A stretch of 64,000 bases of DNA from an uncultured Caryophanales bacterium (GTDB lineage: Bacteria; Bacillota_I; Bacilli_A; RFN20; CAG-826). The notes under the pieces are model-generated. The model worked only from the letters and a program-made list of their open reading frames with translations. It was not told the DNA's origin and made no database searches. The position numbers and the translations under genes are program-made. Every line of letters begins with the position of its first letter. The stretch's first letter is position 1. Where the stretch lies: positions 124,012-188,011 of the forward strand of contig CAMJWS010000003.1 of assembly GCA_946409515.1 (NCBI GenBank). Reading direction: 5' to 3'. Positions 1 to 7,830 of the stretch are shown here, piece by piece.

Positions 1-642
1 TGGTTTCTTAGAAGAATACATTAAGTTTTGACTATTCTTTTTTAGGTAGGTTTTGATTGTGTCACTATTCTTTTCCATGACACCCTCAACAATCGCGTAA
101 TAACCACGTTTTTTTACGATATCATTCCACTTCTCTTGTAAAGCTTGTTGAATCTTGACGTTTTTAGCAATCATAAAGACACCAGAGGTATCTTCATCTA
201 ATCTATGGACCACGAAGACACGGTTATGTTTATCCTTTTGCTGCACATAATCGCTTAACATACGATACGCTGTCGATGATTTTTCATTATCAGAGGCTAC
301 TGAAAGTAGACCACTAGGTTTATTAATCACGATGATGTCATCATCTTCATAAATAATTGGTAATTTACTTCTAGTTTTCTTTTTAATTGGGGAATTAGAA
401 ATAATAATTGTGTCTTCTGGATATAATTTGAAGTTAAATTGGCTAACAGGAGCGCCATCAATAGAAACACGGTGTGAACTTAATAATGACTTCACAGAGT
501 TTCTTGATTGGTTTTTAAATGTCTCTAAAAGGAATTCTAAAAGCTCACATTCTTTTGTGACCTTATATTCCTTGATGTTGTTGTAATTCTTCTTAACAGG
601 CGCCTTTTCACGCGCTTTATTTCTGTTGCCTGGTTTCTTCAT
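1..642 (-). CDS. RluA-family 23S rRNA pseudouridine synthase (partial, C-terminus beyond left edge)
   Basis: RluA/RluD-type enzymes isomerise specific uridines in 23S rRNA to pseudouridine. The visible 214 residues start with a basic N-terminus (MKKPGNRNKAREKAP), then an S4-like RNA-binding region (residues about 25-75, with the SVKSLLSSHRVSIDG segment). The catalytic domain follows with INKPSGLLS and the signature HRLDEDTSG, whose second Asp is the family's catalytic residue. The reading frame is open to base 1, so the C-terminal part is outside the window. No Shine-Dalgarno sequence precedes the ATG at 642-640. A TATAAT box lies 6 nt upstream of it, suggesting a leaderless mRNA. A second RluA-type gene without an S4 domain lies at 23230-23925. 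The exact uridine target cannot be told from sequence alone. The family assignment is firm. Confidence 0.9.
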   Translation of the reverse strand, partial: MKKPGNRNKAREKAPVKKNYNNIKEYKVTKECELLEFLLETFKNQSRNSVKSLLSSHRVSIDGAPVSQFNFKLYPEDTIIISNSPIKKKTRSKLPIIYEDDDIIVINKPSGLLSVASDNEKSSTAYRMLSDYVQQKDKHNRVFVVHRLDEDTSGVFMIAKNVKIQQALQEKWNDIVKKRGYYAIVEGVMEKNSDTIKTYLKKNSQNLMYSSKKP

Positions 643-648
643 ATCTAC

Positions 649-654
649 ATTATA
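649..654 (-). promoter_or_regulatory. -10 box of the rluA-family gene, suggesting a leaderless transcript
   Basis: TATAAT on the minus strand, separated from the ATG (642-640) by only GTAGAT. Transcription would begin at about the A of the start codon. The -35 region is not convincing. Confidence 0.5.
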
Positions 655-696
655 TATGCGAGTAACAAAAAAGGCACCTAATTGAAGTGCTAATGT

Positions 697-735
697 AAAA
701 GTGGACAAGGTAAAAAAGCCTCCGTCCACTTTTTT
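697..735 (+). terminator. Hairpin with T-tract upstream of the 767-988 gene
   Basis: AAGTGGAC and GTCCACTT form a stem of 8 bp, with an inner AGG/CCT pairing, and a T-run follows on the plus strand. No plus-strand gene ends here. It is therefore either an attenuator for the small gene downstream or a structure formed from the opposite strand. Confidence 0.5.
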
Positions 736-766
736 CTTTGCTATTCTATTTGAAGGAGGTTATTAA

Positions 767-988
767 ATGGCAAGAACATACAAAAGAAAATTCACCATGC
801 GTAGTCCTGAAGAAAAAGAAGTTTTGGAAGAACAAAGAGACTCACTCTCCCCTATCGTTAAATATATGATTAATCCTGGCTATGCAGATGTAGACGCTAA
901 CTTATCAGTGTTTGAAAAAACAAACGCCGCGATTAACGCAGCGTTCAGTTGTATATCTACTCTAGTAGCAGAGAAGATTATTAAATAA
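767..988 (+). CDS. Small hypothetical protein, 73 aa
   Basis: I do not recognise this protein. It is 73 residues long with a basic N-terminus (MARTYKRKFTMRS), an acidic stretch (PEEKEVLEEQRD), and a C-terminal half rich in Ala, Asn and Ser. No signal peptide or membrane helix is evident. The gene is supported mainly by a near-perfect ribosome binding site, AAGGAGGT, 6 nt before the ATG. A hairpin with a T-run lies just upstream, so transcription may be attenuated. It is divergent from the rluA-family gene at 1-642 and convergent with the ABC importer operon ending at 1097. The overlapping reading frames at 880-1077 (minus) and 1002-1208 (plus) have no comparable start signals. A role in ribosome or RNA biology would be a guess. 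Confidence 0.65.
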   Translation: MARTYKRKFTMRSPEEKEVLEEQRDSLSPIVKYMINPGYADVDANLSVFEKTNAAINAAFSCISTLVAEKIIK

Positions 989-1096
989 ACAAGCCGCTCC
1001 AATGAACGACTTGTCCTTTGAAAGGATGATTGCCAAACCCACCTCAACACGACATAGTTTAAAGCGGTTTTGGACAACCTTAATCAATGTTGATAA

Positions 1097-2755
1097 TTAT
1101 TGTTTAATCTTCAATGTACCATCAGTGATAAGTTTGCCTGATTTACGGTCATATAGAAGAATTCTATTAGTGTCAAATGAGACGTTAATCTTCGCGCCCA
1201 CTTCATAGTCAACATCACCGTATACAACAGATGTTAAGAAGAAATCATCGATTGATAGTTTAACTGTTGTTTCAGTACCAGTAGGAAGAGCACTATAGAT
1301 TTCACCTTTTAAACCACTATTTTGGTTTTTAATGTTTATAAAGACAGGTCTAATGCCTAAGATAAGTGTATCATCTGGAATATCGTGTTCTTCTTCTGCT
1401 TCGATGTCGCCATGAACTGTGTGAATATGATAGTTAAAGCGGCGATCAGCGTTTTCTTTTTCAACATAACCACGTTGTTTCTTTGCTTCTTCTAAAGCAT
1501 CTTCTTTAGCTTGAATTTCAGCATCACGTTGTTTGAAGAATTCGTTGATATCGACTTTCTTGTTAGGTATGAACACAAATGTTCTACCATTTAACATTTC
1601 AAGTTCAATCACATCACCCTTTTGGGTTGGACGCGCTTCAATAAAGTTAATAGATGGTGAACCAATGAAGTCTGCGACAAATAAGTTAGCAGGCTTTTTG
1701 AAGATATCTAATGGTGGTTCATATTGTTGAAGTACACCATTGTTGATTAAGCAGACACGTGTCGCAAGAGTCATAGCTTCTTGTTGGTCATGGGTCACGT
1801 AAACGAATGTTGAACCTGTATCAAGGTGTAAACGTTTTAATTCAGAACGCATTTCTAAACGTAATTTAGCATCTAAGTTAGATAATGGTTCATCCATGAA
1901 GATAACTTTTGGCTCTGGTGCTAAGGTTCTTGCGATAGCGACACGTTGTTGTTGACCACCTGATAATTCAGATGGATAACGATCCATGAATTCGCCAATG
2001 TGAACGATACGTGCCACATGACGGACTCTTAAGTCGATTTCTTCTTTATTTAACTTACGGTATTTAATGATTGGTTTTCCTTCTGCATCAACATAAACAC
2101 CATTGTCGTTGAAGATACGACCTTTTTCTTTTTCAGTGTTACGAATCTTTTCGGCTTTTTCTAAGAATTCTTTCCTCTTTTGTTCTGCGAAATCCTTACA
2201 TTCAGTTAAAGGCTTAGAATCAAAATTAAGAGCATATAATTCATTAGCAGCGCTCATAGAAATCTTAAAGCCATCAATTAAATATAAACAGGCTTTGTTT
2301 TTATCGACTTTGCCTTTCTTATCAACTGCATAGTTGAGGAATTTTCTAATGTCGGTAACTTTAGTTACGGCTTTAGAAAGAGCGATGTATTTAAGATACT
2401 CACTATTAATGAGTGGTAAATTATCGTGTAATTCTTGTAAACCAAATGTGATGTTTTTATAAACAGTCATATGTGGCCACAAGGCATAGTTTTGGAATAA
2501 GAATCCGACATGACGATTAGCAGCGGAAACATTAATTCCTTCTTCAGAGTCATAGACGACTTGATCGCCGATGACAATTTTACCGGAAGTTGGAGTTTCT
2601 AAACCCGCAATCATACGTAATGTTGTGGTTTTACCACATCCAGAAGGACCAAGTAAGGTAATGAAGCCATTATCTTCAAGTTCCATTGAAATATTGTCAA
2701 CGCCGAAGAAGTTACCCCAACGTTTTGTGACATTTGTCAAAATGATTTTAGGCAT
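1097..2755 (-). CDS. ABC transporter ATPase, PotA/FbpC type, with a large internal insertion
   Basis: Cytoplasmic ATPase that powers the importer encoded just upstream. The order is Walker A (GPSGCGKTT, residues 36-44), Q-loop (Q88), ABC signature (LSGGQQQ, 264-270), Walker B (VIFMDEP, 284-290), H-loop His (H322), then a C-terminal regulatory OB-like region (about 365-552). At 552 aa it is much longer than the usual 350-380. Residues about 110-235, between the Q-loop and the signature, are a charged, Lys/Glu-rich insertion in the helical subdomain. A second charged stretch (about 400-445) interrupts the C-terminal domain. I chose the ATG at 2755 because GGAGG stands upstream of it inside the permease gene; the frame also stays open to 2797. 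One base separates this start from the permease stop codon, implying coupled translation. The substrate is unknown; spermidine/putrescine, Fe3+ and thiamine importers share this architecture. Confidence 0.9.
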   Translation of the reverse strand: MPKIILTNVTKRWGNFFGVDNISMELEDNGFITLLGPSGCGKTTTLRMIAGLETPTSGKIVIGDQVVYDSEEGINVSAANRHVGFLFQNYALWPHMTVYKNITFGLQELHDNLPLINSEYLKYIALSKAVTKVTDIRKFLNYAVDKKGKVDKNKACLYLIDGFKISMSAANELYALNFDSKPLTECKDFAEQKRKEFLEKAEKIRNTEKEKGRIFNDNGVYVDAEGKPIIKYRKLNKEEIDLRVRHVARIVHIGEFMDRYPSELSGGQQQRVAIARTLAPEPKVIFMDEPLSNLDAKLRLEMRSELKRLHLDTGSTFVYVTHDQQEAMTLATRVCLINNGVLQQYEPPLDIFKKPANLFVADFIGSPSINFIEARPTQKGDVIELEMLNGRTFVFIPNKKVDINEFFKQRDAEIQAKEDALEEAKKQRGYVEKENADRRFNYHIHTVHGDIEAEEEHDIPDDTLILGIRPVFINIKNQNSGLKGEIYSALPTGTETTVKLSIDDFFLTSVVYGDVDYEVGAKINVSFDTNRILLYDRKSGKLITDGTLKIKQ

Positions 2756-2756
2756 A

Positions 2757-4676
2757 TTATTTTGCTGAACCTCCAATTCCTTTATCCATAGAAGCACCAG
2801 TCAAGAAGTTGACTAGGTAGTTAGCTGCTAGGATGATAACAATAAGCAAGAAGTTTGCGGCGTTCTCTAAAGCGGCAACGCCAGTATCTTCGAGCATAAA
2901 CATGAAACGTGTAAGAATGAAATAATCACTGCCGAGGAAGACGAACAAGTCTAATTCTCTCATACAGGATATAAATGGTAATAAGAAACCAGATATAATC
3001 GCGGCCTTTTGAATTGGGAAGATGATGTGTGTCATACGTTTCCACCATGGGATATGCATGATAAGACCAGCTTCTTCAATTTCCGCAGATAACTGTAGCA
3101 TCGCATTAAGTGATGTTCTTGAGGCAAATGGGATGTATTTAATAACACCCACTACCACCATCACGATAAAAATACCAACAGTAGCGCTTGATGCTGGGAC
3201 ACCTAACTTAGTGGCGACAAGCATAAAGATTAATGAAAGCGCGACAGATGGCATCAAGTACGGGAAGAATGCGACGTTATTAACCACAGCGCCAAGTACT
3301 GACTTTCTCTTTCTTGAAACTGCATAACCAATTAACAAGCCGAATAGACCCGCAAAGAAGCCACAGGCTAACGATAAACCAAATGAACCGAGTAATGATG
3401 ACCAGACACGTTTTTCATTTAATAAACCAACATATCCAGCGGAAGCATTACCAATTGGTTCTTTTGAAATCCAAGCCTTGAATGATAAGCCGCTTGAGAA
3501 GTCACCAGAGTTCGGTAAGAGTGATTCTAGGAAGAAGGAAATCATTGGACCGAAGCAGGTGATTGCCACGAAGAAGCAAACGACACCACCGGTAATCCAA
3601 CGACCGATTTTACCAAGATTGCGTTTACTAATTTGTCCGGATTTACCGGTAACTGTAGTGAATTGCTTACGAGAACCTGTTTGTAATTGATTCATGATAA
3701 GCATTACGACACCGATAAGAATTAAGACAATCGCAACAGCATAACCTGAACCGATATTTCTACCACCAGAACCTTCAATCAATCCTTTCATACGCGTTGC
3801 TAACGTGTAGAATTGAACCGGATTACCTAAGGTTGTAGGAACAGAATATGAAGACATAGCCGATGAGAAAACAAGCAAGATCGTTGAGAATAATGCTGGT
3901 TTTAGCATTGGAACCGTCACTTTGGTAAAACGTTTCCACCTAGGAATATTTAAAATTGTTGCTGCTTCTTCGAGGTTGCTATCCATATTACGAAGAGCAC
4001 CACCAATGAGAATATACGCGAATGGGGTATAGTGTAGGCCAAGGACCATAGCAATTGGGAACCATCCAAATATCATCCAATTTGGAACCATGATATGAGT
4101 TAAAGCTTGGAATTCACCACCAAAGGCGGAGAATCCAGACGCGGTGGTCACAAAGAAGTTCTTCCAGAACAACGCTAGTGTCCATTGAGGCATGATGTAA
4201 GGGAAAATAAAAACAGCACCGATAAATTTCTTAAATGGCATATTTGTTCGAGTAATTAAGAATGCCATTATGCCACCAAATGCAATTGCGAAGATACATG
4301 CAAAGATAGAGACGAGTAAGCTTCTTGCAAGAGGTAGCCAGAAATTACCAACTGCTAATTTTGAATTAAACAAAATAGACCACCAGTTATAGAAAGTAAA
4401 TTGACCGGCGTTTAAATAATCTCTATCACCATCTGCCCAAGCATTCCAGACATCGATTTCCCAGTGATCAACAGGAACAATGCCTTTACCAGAAGCAGTG
4501 AGTGAAGATACTAAAAGAGAAATAAAAGGGAAAACATTTAAAATCAAAAGAATAACTGCAAACATAATTAAAATGGAGTTTGCAGGAACGCCTAAGAATG
4601 TAAATGTTTTTGTTGCACCACGGCGAACAACTTTAAAAAACGGAGTTCTTTCTTTGTTTGTGAATGCAGCTGACAT
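2757..4676 (-). CDS. ABC transporter permease, two MetI domains fused in one chain
   Basis: Inner-membrane channel of the importer, 639 aa with about 12 hydrophobic helices. Two permease modules lie in tandem, each with an EAA loop that contacts the ATPase: EEAATILNIPRWKR in the first half and EEAGLIMHIPWWKR in the second. The fusion is like FbpB-type iron permeases and unlike PotB/PotC, which are separate proteins. A long extracytoplasmic loop with many Trp and Asp residues (about 65-110) follows the first helix. The ATG at 4676 has an AAGGAGAG ribosome binding site. The gene follows the lipoprotein gene, from which it is separated by a strong stem-loop (4702-4750). Family call firm, substrate unknown. 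Confidence 0.92.
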   Translation of the reverse strand: MSAAFTNKERTPFFKVVRRGATKTFTFLGVPANSILIMFAVILLILNVFPFISLLVSSLTASGKGIVPVDHWEIDVWNAWADGDRDYLNAGQFTFYNWWSILFNSKLAVGNFWLPLARSLLVSIFACIFAIAFGGIMAFLITRTNMPFKKFIGAVFIFPYIMPQWTLALFWKNFFVTTASGFSAFGGEFQALTHIMVPNWMIFGWFPIAMVLGLHYTPFAYILIGGALRNMDSNLEEAATILNIPRWKRFTKVTVPMLKPALFSTILLVFSSAMSSYSVPTTLGNPVQFYTLATRMKGLIEGSGGRNIGSGYAVAIVLILIGVVMLIMNQLQTGSRKQFTTVTGKSGQISKRNLGKIGRWITGGVVCFFVAITCFGPMISFFLESLLPNSGDFSSGLSFKAWISKEPIGNASAGYVGLLNEKRVWSSLLGSFGLSLACGFFAGLFGLLIGYAVSRKRKSVLGAVVNNVAFFPYLMPSVALSLIFMLVATKLGVPASSATVGIFIVMVVVGVIKYIPFASRTSLNAMLQLSAEIEEAGLIMHIPWWKRMTHIIFPIQKAAIISGFLLPFISCMRELDLFVFLGSDYFILTRFMFMLEDTGVAALENAANFLLIVIILAANYLVNFLTGASMDKGIGGSAK

Positions 4677-4701
4677 AAAGATCTCTCCTTATAATTTATC
4701 A

Positions 4702-4750
4702 GCCACACAAAGCGGCAAGCCCGTGAAGAGCTTGCCGACCTAGGGTGTGA
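4702..4750 (-). promoter_or_regulatory. Intercistronic stem-loop between receptor and permease genes
   Basis: CGGCAAGC (4713-4720) pairs perfectly with GCTTGCCG (4730-4737), and an outer CACAC/GTGTG pairing extends the structure. No T-run follows on the minus strand. It is more likely an mRNA-stabilising or partial-stop element that raises receptor over permease levels than a full terminator. Confidence 0.65.
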
Positions 4751-4759
4751 CTAGTTATT

Positions 4760-6136
4760 TTATTTCTTTGCAGCGATTTGTTGCATGATGAATGCAGCAA
4801 CTGTGTTGTAGTATGTACCAATGTAGCTTGGTGTTTCGACTGTTGATTTAGCAGTGTCAATCCACCATTTAGCGCTTGGGTCATTTAAGCATGGGAATTC
4901 GTTTGGTTTAGAACTATCAACGGCCCATTTGCCATCTTCACCAACGCTTCCATGTCCGTTCATTGAACGGTCTTGGTTGATTTCTTCACCATATGTTGGA
5001 TAGTCACCAACGTCGCCTGACCACTTGGAGTAGCCAACTTTAGTTGTGGATAAGAAGTTAATGAAAGCACATGTTGTCCATGGGAGTGGGCTATCTGGCA
5101 TGAGCATTAAGTAATGCTTATACATGAAGCCACCGAAACCCTTCATAGCAAGTGTTGGGTTCTTGCCATCAGAGTGTTTGTCACCTAAAGCAGCAATAAC
5201 GATGTCTTTCTTTGTAACTTGAGCAGATTCTTCAACGTTTTGAATCTTGGAATAAACAATCCATGCAGCGTGACCTGGAGCAGCGACGAATGCTTTAAGA
5301 GCAGCACCGTCATCAGCATAGAATGTAGCGTTCTTAATGAAACGTTCGATGAATAAGAACGCGTATGAACGATCACCACCGTAGCTTGCATATTTTTCTA
5401 AAGCTTTCTTATCTAAACCGGAAGAATTTGTCTTATCTTCGAAAGCTTCTTTTAATAACTTGCAGTTGTCATCGGATGTGAGTTGGATGAGCCAGTCCAT
5501 GTTAACGTTTTCGTTTGTTGGATCCATTGTGTCAATGGTGACGCCTTCTTTAGCGAAATCCCAAACGTTATCGATTTCCACGTTCTTTTCTTTGTTGTTG
5601 TACATCCATGTTTTGAATTGGAATTGTAATGAGAATGGATTTGCATCACGTTCTTTGTTAACGCCCTCTTTTTCATTCCATTCTTTTGGAATGTAGTTGA
5701 CGTAACCTTTTTCGATACCTTTAGTTTGAAGTTGGTAACCGTCTTGTAAGAGAGCACCACTTGTCACTGGTTTGTTAGATTCGATTTCTGCGTTTAAGAA
5801 TGTGTAGATCTTACCATCGACTGTTGTTTGGTAATCGATTTGATCAACAGAGATTTCTTTAGCGCCAGATGGTCTAACTTTGTTGAGTTCTTCAACGAAT
5901 TTGTCTTTAACCTTACCACCACGGCTAGATGTAGCATACCAGTGGAATGTCTTGTCACCGATTTCTTCGGCGGCTTTTTTGAAAAGGTCATCTCTAGACA
6001 TTTTTTCGGCTTCGGCGACGATTTTCTTCACACGAGTTAATTCCTCGCCACTGCCTTTTGAATTACATGCTGTAAGCATTGCTGAGGTGCTTAAAACTAA
6101 AGTGCTTAAGCACAACATTAGTCGTTTAAGTTTCAT
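4760..6136 (-). CDS. Extracellular solute-binding lipoprotein of the ABC importer
   Basis: Receptor of the three-gene importer, held on the outer face of the membrane by a lipid. Residues 1-24 form a lipoprotein signal peptide (basic MKLKR, hydrophobic core, lipobox LTAC with lipidated C24). The mature 434-residue domain is rich in Lys, Asp and Trp and looks like a periplasmic-binding-protein type II fold of the PotD/iron class. This call rests on the neighbouring genes more than on one clear motif. I chose the ATG at 6136 because AAGGAAA precedes it and the signal peptide begins there; an in-frame ATG at 6172 would add 12 basic residues. It is first in the operon. A promoter TTGTTT-16-TAAGAT (6177-6204) lies about 40 nt upstream. 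The substrate cannot be deduced. Confidence 0.85.
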   Translation of the reverse strand: MKLKRLMLCLSTLVLSTSAMLTACNSKGSGEELTRVKKIVAEAEKMSRDDLFKKAAEEIGDKTFHWYATSSRGGKVKDKFVEELNKVRPSGAKEISVDQIDYQTTVDGKIYTFLNAEIESNKPVTSGALLQDGYQLQTKGIEKGYVNYIPKEWNEKEGVNKERDANPFSLQFQFKTWMYNNKEKNVEIDNVWDFAKEGVTIDTMDPTNENVNMDWLIQLTSDDNCKLLKEAFEDKTNSSGLDKKALEKYASYGGDRSYAFLFIERFIKNATFYADDGAALKAFVAAPGHAAWIVYSKIQNVEESAQVTKKDIVIAALGDKHSDGKNPTLAMKGFGGFMYKHYLMLMPDSPLPWTTCAFINFLSTTKVGYSKWSGDVGDYPTYGEEINQDRSMNGHGSVGEDGKWAVDSSKPNEFPCLNDPSAKWWIDTAKSTVETPSYIGTYYNTVAAFIMQQIAAKK

Positions 6137-6176
6137 ATGATTTCCTTCTTTCTTTTTACGAACTGAACGCATACCT

Positions 6177-6204
6177 ATCTTAGCACAAAAAATATACTAA
6201 ACAA
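6177..6204 (-). promoter_or_regulatory. Promoter of the ABC importer operon
   Basis: Minus strand TTGTTT (-35), 16-nt spacer, TAAGAT (-10). It predicts a 5' leader of roughly 35 nt before the lipoprotein ATG at 6136. Confidence 0.55.
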
Positions 6205-6441
6205 GTGTCCTCCGCGCCTAAAAATGATAGAAATCGCAAAATTGTCTTTTATTAATCGAAACATTTTGCTTTGTAAAAAAATGATTATTTTGTTCTTTTT
6301 TCTATGACGATTATGTTATTAAGCATCTTTTTTTGCTTGCTTTAAATACACTCAAATTTTGGTTTATTGTTAAGAGAAAAACACGAACATTGGGTATGGT
6401 TTTTGTAAAGATTTGCTTTGTAACAAAAAAGCACCTATTTG

Positions 6442-6451
6442 TTAGCGCTAA
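6442..6451. promoter_or_regulatory. Palindromic operator candidate, LacI-family style
   Basis: TTAGCGCTAA is a perfect 10-bp palindrome with a central CG step, as in many LacI/GalR-family sites. GTTAGC (6441-6446) also pairs with GCTAAC (6462-6467). It lies about 240 bp upstream of the importer promoter, so a regulatory role is uncertain. Confidence 0.35.
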
Positions 6452-6553
6452 GGTTCGGGATGCTAACCATTTTACAAATGCCATGCAAATCGCAAAGACC
6501 ACTAAGAAAACCAGATGCAAAAAGACATATTTTTATTTTTAATTAATGTTATA

Positions 6554-6563
6554 TGCACGTGCA
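6554..6563. promoter_or_regulatory. Palindrome TGCACGTGCA
   Basis: Perfect 10-bp palindrome followed immediately by AATGCATT (6563-6570), itself palindromic. It could be a regulator site, but it lies downstream of degV and close to that gene's terminator, so its target is unclear. Confidence 0.25.
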
Positions 6564-6580
6564 ATGCATTGTCTTAAATA

Positions 6581-6615
6581 CAAAACCCCACATCAGTACA
6601 AAACTGACATGGGGT
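6581..6615 (-). terminator. Terminator of degV
   Basis: ACCCCA..TCAGT and ACTGA..TGGGGT form an 11-bp stem with one 2-nt internal loop. On the minus strand it is followed by TTTTGTATTT. Confidence 0.75.
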
Positions 6616-6690
6616 ATTGAGCCTTTTTTGAACTGTCTACTTTTTGTTGACTAGTCCAAATTAAGGCGCCTTTATAAGTATTTAGTTATA

Positions 6691-7581
6691 TTATTTACCA
6701 TCACCTTCATAACGGGTAACTTCTTTACCGCGTAAGAAGGTAGCAATGATGCCTGGGCCACATGATGTACCAACAATTGGTCCAATTGGAATAATTTCAC
6801 ATTTAACTTTGAGTTCTTCTTCAATTCTGTGTTTGAGAAGTAACGCACGATCCATGCAGTCACCTTGACCAACATAGATTGCATCGGTTTCTTCTGTCAT
6901 ATCTTCTTTAGCGTGTTCGAAGATAGCGTTTAATGAAGCCTTTGTGCCTTTAACTTTTTCGATTGTTAAGTTATTACCTTCTCTATCAGAAATAAAGATT
7001 GGTTTAACACCGATGATGTTGCCAAAGAAAGCAGCGGTACCTTTAATACGGCCAGCGGCCTTTAAATAAGTTAAGGTATCAACTGTCGCGTAGAATTGAT
7101 AGAAATAACGTCTTTCTAAGGCCCATTTTTCTAATTCTTCAATTGATAAACCTTCTTGTTGCTTTTTAGCAGCGTCCATTGTGAAGATACCTAAAGCGAA
7201 GCTAGATGTTAATGTTTCAACACCAATCATTTTACGTTCTGGGAATTCTTCCAATAATTGTTCTCTAGCGAGCAAGAAGAGGTTCATAGAACCTGTTAAT
7301 TTGTGTGAGCACGCGAAATAGATAACATCAATGCCCTTTTCAAAGTATGGACGAACCTTATTAAGAACTTCTTCTAGAGAAACTTGAGTTGTTTTAACTT
7401 TCTTTCCTTGTTTGAGCCAACCATAGAATTCTTCACAGGTATAATCTTTCCAGTCGATGTCCGCGCGGTATTCAACGCCATCAACGACTAAACCGAAGTG
7501 GAAGTAATCAATGTTGTTTTGTTTTCTTAGTTCTGGAGTTAAGTCAGAACTTGAGTCGGTAAAAATTTGATATTTAGCCAT
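6691..7581 (-). CDS. DegV family fatty-acid-binding protein
   Basis: DegV/FakB proteins bind a fatty acid and, in Gram-positive bacteria, present it to the FakA kinase for use in phospholipid synthesis. The 296 residues match the family length. The N-terminal TDSSSDL segment (residues 8-14) is the family hallmark that contacts the fatty-acid carboxylate. A SHKLTGSMN segment corresponds to the second conserved ligand motif, and the C-terminus has the GPIVGTSCGPG glycine-rich stretch. The ATG at 7581 is preceded by GGGAGG. No FakA gene lies nearby, so the kinase partner must be elsewhere. The gene has its own terminator (6581-6615) and is preceded by a terminator-like hairpin only 33 nt upstream. 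The bound lipid is unknown. Confidence 0.92.
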   Translation of the reverse strand: MAKYQIFTDSSSDLTPELRKQNNIDYFHFGLVVDGVEYRADIDWKDYTCEEFYGWLKQGKKVKTTQVSLEEVLNKVRPYFEKGIDVIYFACSHKLTGSMNLFLLAREQLLEEFPERKMIGVETLTSSFALGIFTMDAAKKQQEGLSIEELEKWALERRYFYQFYATVDTLTYLKAAGRIKGTAAFFGNIIGVKPIFISDREGNNLTIEKVKGTKASLNAIFEHAKEDMTEETDAIYVGQGDCMDRALLLKHRIEEELKVKCEIIPIGPIVGTSCGPGIIATFLRGKEVTRYEGDGK

Positions 7582-7613
7582 AGTATGCCTCCCGATAAGT
7601 GTATTTTTGCAAA

Positions 7614-7647
7614 TAAAAAAGGTAATGACTAGTATTAAGTGATTACC
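7614..7647 (-). terminator. Terminator or attenuator just upstream of degV
   Basis: GGTAAT(C)ACT and AGT(C)ATTACC form a stem followed by six T on the minus strand. It ends the ATP-grasp/small-protein transcript and lies 33 nt before the degV ATG, so it may also act as a degV leader attenuator. Confidence 0.7.
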
Positions 7648-7685
7648 TCATAATTACAAATGGTTTACAGTTGTAACATTTGCGA

Positions 7686-7829
7686 TTAAGCACCATCGAT
7701 GTTAGTGTCGCAAATATTCCTGTGATTGTCGCGTTTTCTTTCTCTTTCCCGCTCACGGAGCATATCAATGTCCTCTCCAGTGAAGTATCTGCTCCTTCTT
7801 TTGCGTCTTCTAGATGTATATTCGTCCAT
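7686..7829 (-). CDS. Small arginine-rich protein, 47 aa
   Basis: I do not recognise this protein. The ATG at 7829 lies one base after the stop codon of the ATP-grasp gene, which suggests coupled translation. Its own ribosome binding site is weak. The product is very basic in two runs, RRRKRRSRY near the N-terminus and RERERERKRD in the middle, with TGEDIDM between them. It has no membrane segment. The frame can be extended upstream to 7868, but that overlaps the ATP-grasp gene and looks less natural. The basic runs suggest nucleic-acid contact, but that is only a guess. The terminator at 7614-7647 follows it. It could also be spurious. Confidence 0.4.
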   Translation of the reverse strand: MDEYTSRRRKRRSRYFTGEDIDMLRERERERKRDNHRNICDTNIDGA

Positions 7830-7830
7830 G

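Larger units (their letters stand above)
6137..6690. other. 554-nt intergenic region upstream of the ABC importer
   Basis: This AT-rich stretch holds no credible gene. The two overlapping frames of about 69 codons on opposite strands (6311-6520 and 6333-6542) lack ribosome binding sites and have skewed composition. It contains the importer promoter (6177-6204), a 12-bp direct repeat TTTGCTTTGTAA at 6265-6276 and 6412-6423, a LacI-like palindrome (6442-6451), a second palindrome (6554-6563) and the degV terminator (6581-6615). I recognise no known riboswitch. Confidence 0.6.

Noticed and set aside
880-1077. Minus-strand 65-codon frame overlapping the small gene at 767-988
   Set aside because: No ribosome binding site and no sensible composition, while the plus-strand gene has AAGGAGGT.
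6333-6542. Possible 69-codon gene upstream of the ABC importer
   Set aside because: Lys/Thr/Phe-biased, no ribosome binding site, and an opposite-strand frame of equal length overlaps it, which points to chance.
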